From: an uncultured Saprospiraceae bacterium
Lineage (GTDB): Bacteria > Bacteroidota > Bacteroidia > Chitinophagales > Saprospiraceae
Direction: 5' to 3'
Assembly (NCBI GenBank): GCA_937930625.1
Contig: CALHBW010000207.1
Span: 1-9,167, forward strand
DNA length: 9,167 nucleotides
In this document: one piece after another, positions 7,714 to 9,167 of the stretch
Position numbering within the stretch: position 1 is the first letter of the stretch
Layout: each line of letters opens with the position of its first letter
Notes under the pieces: model-generated
Told to the model about the DNA's origin: nothing
Databases searched by the model: none
What the model saw: only the letters and a program-made list of their open reading frames with translations
Translations under genes and position numbers: made by a program

Positions 7714-7743
7714 TACTAATGTCAATTTTATTTTGAATGTTGT

Positions 7744-9167
7744 TTATCTGATTGCTCGCCTTCCGAAATACAATATCGCACATAAGACCAAAATTAATGC
7801 CCACCACCAATTGCATGTATGACCAAAATCTATCGCCTGCATATTGCCCGACGGTACGAAACCTGCCCAATGAACGGGATGTAGTGCAGATTCGTTTTCG
7901 AGGTATCTGATTTGGGCGGTTTGGAGGGCTTTGTCTTTGGTTTTTCCTTTTTTGAGTTCTTCTAAAAAGGTAGTCATTATTTTTGCCGTACTATCATCAG
8001 GTACGGAGTATAAACTCATCAATAAACTCGGACATCCGGCATAGGTAAATGCCCTTGAAAGGCTCATTACGCCTTCGCCTTTTTTGATTTCGCCCGTACC
8101 GGTATTGCAGGCACTGAGTATGGCGAGGTCGGCATTGAGGCGGGTGTTGTAGAGGTCGGTGGCGTGGAGGGAGTCGTCATTGGCAAAAATCAGGCTGGAA
8201 TATAAAGGGTTTTCATCATCCAATATGCCGTGCATGGAGAGTTGAAGGATTTGGAATTGGTCGGCAGACTTTAAGAATTGTACTTTGGTGGCTTGTTCGG
8301 CAAGGAAGGATTTGCCTTTGAATTTTTTGGCTTGTGTTTCGACGTTTTCACGTCCGTAATTTAAATCGTCGTCATCATATTTTGGTGCAAAACCTCCATA
8401 TAAATATGATGCTTCGCTGCGCTTTTCTTGTTGATTGTCTAATAATAAAGTTGTGGAGTAAGCGTAGCTGATGGATTTTTGTTTGAGTAAATAAGGCAGA
8501 TTTTGATAGTTGGGATTTTCGGGCATACTGTCAATTAGTAGTCCGAATGGGAGGTAATTGAGTTGGGCATCAGGGATGATTTGTAGGTGTTTTATCTTGG
8601 AATTTGGATTATTAAATGGTTCTGGTATTAGCCATTGGTGAAGTTGGTGTGCGTGAGGTGCGAATGAAAGTTGTGTTTTTTCATCACGTATAAATGCGCG
8701 AAATTCATTGATTGTTTTGCTCCAATTTTCAGGTTTTTCCAAGCGATGCAGACGTGCTGTATCTTTTTCAATTGCCAATACATATACGTTGCTATCGCCT
8801 ACGAAATATTCTAATATGGCGGTTTTGTTGTCTAAATATTTTTGTGCGTTTTTTAAGGTGCTTGTGTTTTGTTTGTATTTTAAATTATAATATTCAGGGT
8901 GATTATTCTCTAAATTTCGGACGAGTTGGTCGTAGGTGTTTTTTTGTTGAAATAATAAATTTTCGTATTGTTTTATCTTCTCTTTTTCTTCATTTTGACG
9001 GGCATCGTTGAGTTGTTTTTCGTAAGCTGTGATGCTTTCGCGTAGTTCTTTTTCTTGATTTAAAAGGCTTTCGGGCAGTCCAGCGTAATGCAAAGCCTTG
9101 TTTTCGTTGATAGCTTGCATTAATACTGTCGCTTTGTTTTTTTCCATAAAACGATAAGCGGTTTCGG
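7744..9167 (-). CDS. CHAT-domain caspase-like protein, C-terminal part (5' end outside window)
   Basis: The frame has no stop up to the window edge. Upstream of the Met at 9145-9147 it reads ETAYRF, continuing the AYRFMEKNKATVLMQ motif typical of the segment just after TPR repeats, so this Met is probably not the start and TPRs should lie beyond 9167. Numbering from that Met: charged helical region (1-100), CHAT domain from about 110 to 435. The expected catalytic pair is visible: His306 in LQLSMHG and Cys347 in LSACNTG. Other family landmarks are LNYLPFGLL, YGGFAP, GEGVMSLSRAF, AGCPSLLMSLYSV and HWAGFVPSG. Residues about 447-461 form a hydrophobic segment after a WWW cluster, followed by GRRAIR. 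CHAT proteins are cysteine peptidases of the caspase/gingipain clan; the substrate is unknown. Confidence 0.92.
   Translation of the reverse strand, partial: ETAYRFMEKNKATVLMQAINENKALHYAGLPESLLNQEKELRESITAYEKQLNDARQNEEKEKIKQYENLLFQQKNTYDQLVRNLENNHPEYYNLKYKQNTSTLKNAQKYLDNKTAILEYFVGDSNVYVLAIEKDTARLHRLEKPENWSKTINEFRAFIRDEKTQLSFAPHAHQLHQWLIPEPFNNPNSKIKHLQIIPDAQLNYLPFGLLIDSMPENPNYQNLPYLLKQKSISYAYSTTLLLDNQQEKRSEASYLYGGFAPKYDDDDLNYGRENVETQAKKFKGKSFLAEQATKVQFLKSADQFQILQLSMHGILDDENPLYSSLIFANDDSLHATDLYNTRLNADLAILSACNTGTGEIKKGEGVMSLSRAFTYAGCPSLLMSLYSVPDDSTAKIMTTFLEELKKGKTKDKALQTAQIRYLENESALHPVHWAGFVPSGNMQAIDFGHTCNWWWALILVLCAILYFGRRAIR

Larger units (their letters stand above)
7546..7715. repeat. Large imperfect inverted repeat downstream of the CHAT gene
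   Basis: Positions 7546-7578 and 7683-7715 are reverse complements at 29 of 33 positions, with 104 bp between them. The first 12 paired bases (CGTCGAAATCGT on the right arm) are perfect. The right arm can instead pair locally: GAGCAAAATAAT at 7669-7680 with ATTATTTGCTC at 7701-7711, with one bulge. The loop also contains the palindrome at 7651-7664. It may be a remnant of a miniature element or a structured 3' end. Confidence 0.7.

Noticed and set aside
7658..7870. 70-codon minus-strand open frame overlapping the end of the CHAT gene
   Set aside because: It is out of frame with the well-supported CHAT C-terminus and runs into the inverted repeat; no motif supports it.
8708..9011. Plus-strand open frames opposite the CHAT gene
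   Set aside because: The minus strand encodes conserved CHAT-protein sequence throughout; the plus frames are shadows.

Overview
The window looks like chromosomal DNA from a member of the Bacteroidota. The reason is protein content: a giant secreted protein built from HYR domains that ends in a type IX secretion (T9SS) type A sorting domain, plus a CHAT-domain protein of the kind that usually carries TPRs in this phylum. The HYR-rich architecture suggests a Saprospiria- or Chitinophagia-like lineage, but this is inference from style, not a taxonomic result.

Layout, left to right. 1-376 has no gene. It holds a nearly palindromic element of about 140 bp (1-140), a plain stretch (141-266) and a perfect 22-bp inverted repeat with a short hairpin in its loop (267-373) that stops 3 bp from the next stop codon. 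377-7030 (minus) is one 2217-residue gene: signal peptide, 14 HYR-type domains interleaved with 6 copies of a beta-sandwich-like module of about 140 residues, a low-complexity linker over an 8-bp tandem repeat, then the T9SS sorting domain. 7031-7743 is an AT-rich gap with short direct repeats and a second large imperfect inverted repeat (7546-7715). 7744-9167 (minus) is the C-terminal part of a CHAT-domain protein that runs off the right edge. Its His/Cys pair is intact and it ends in a transmembrane segment.

Both genes read right to left, but a 713-bp gap with inverted repeats separates them, so a single operon is unlikely. The HYR protein should be exported by Sec, cross the outer membrane by T9SS and sit on the surface or be released as a long adhesin-like or matrix protein. 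The CHAT protein is a caspase-like protease candidate. Nothing in the sequence directly ties the two together.

I found no RNA genes, CRISPR array, transposase or phage genes. The most notable points are the higher-order repeat design of the giant protein, with near-identical in-frame DNA copies, its module of uncertain family, the octamer repeat just before the sorting signal, and three separate inverted-repeat structures in the non-coding DNA.
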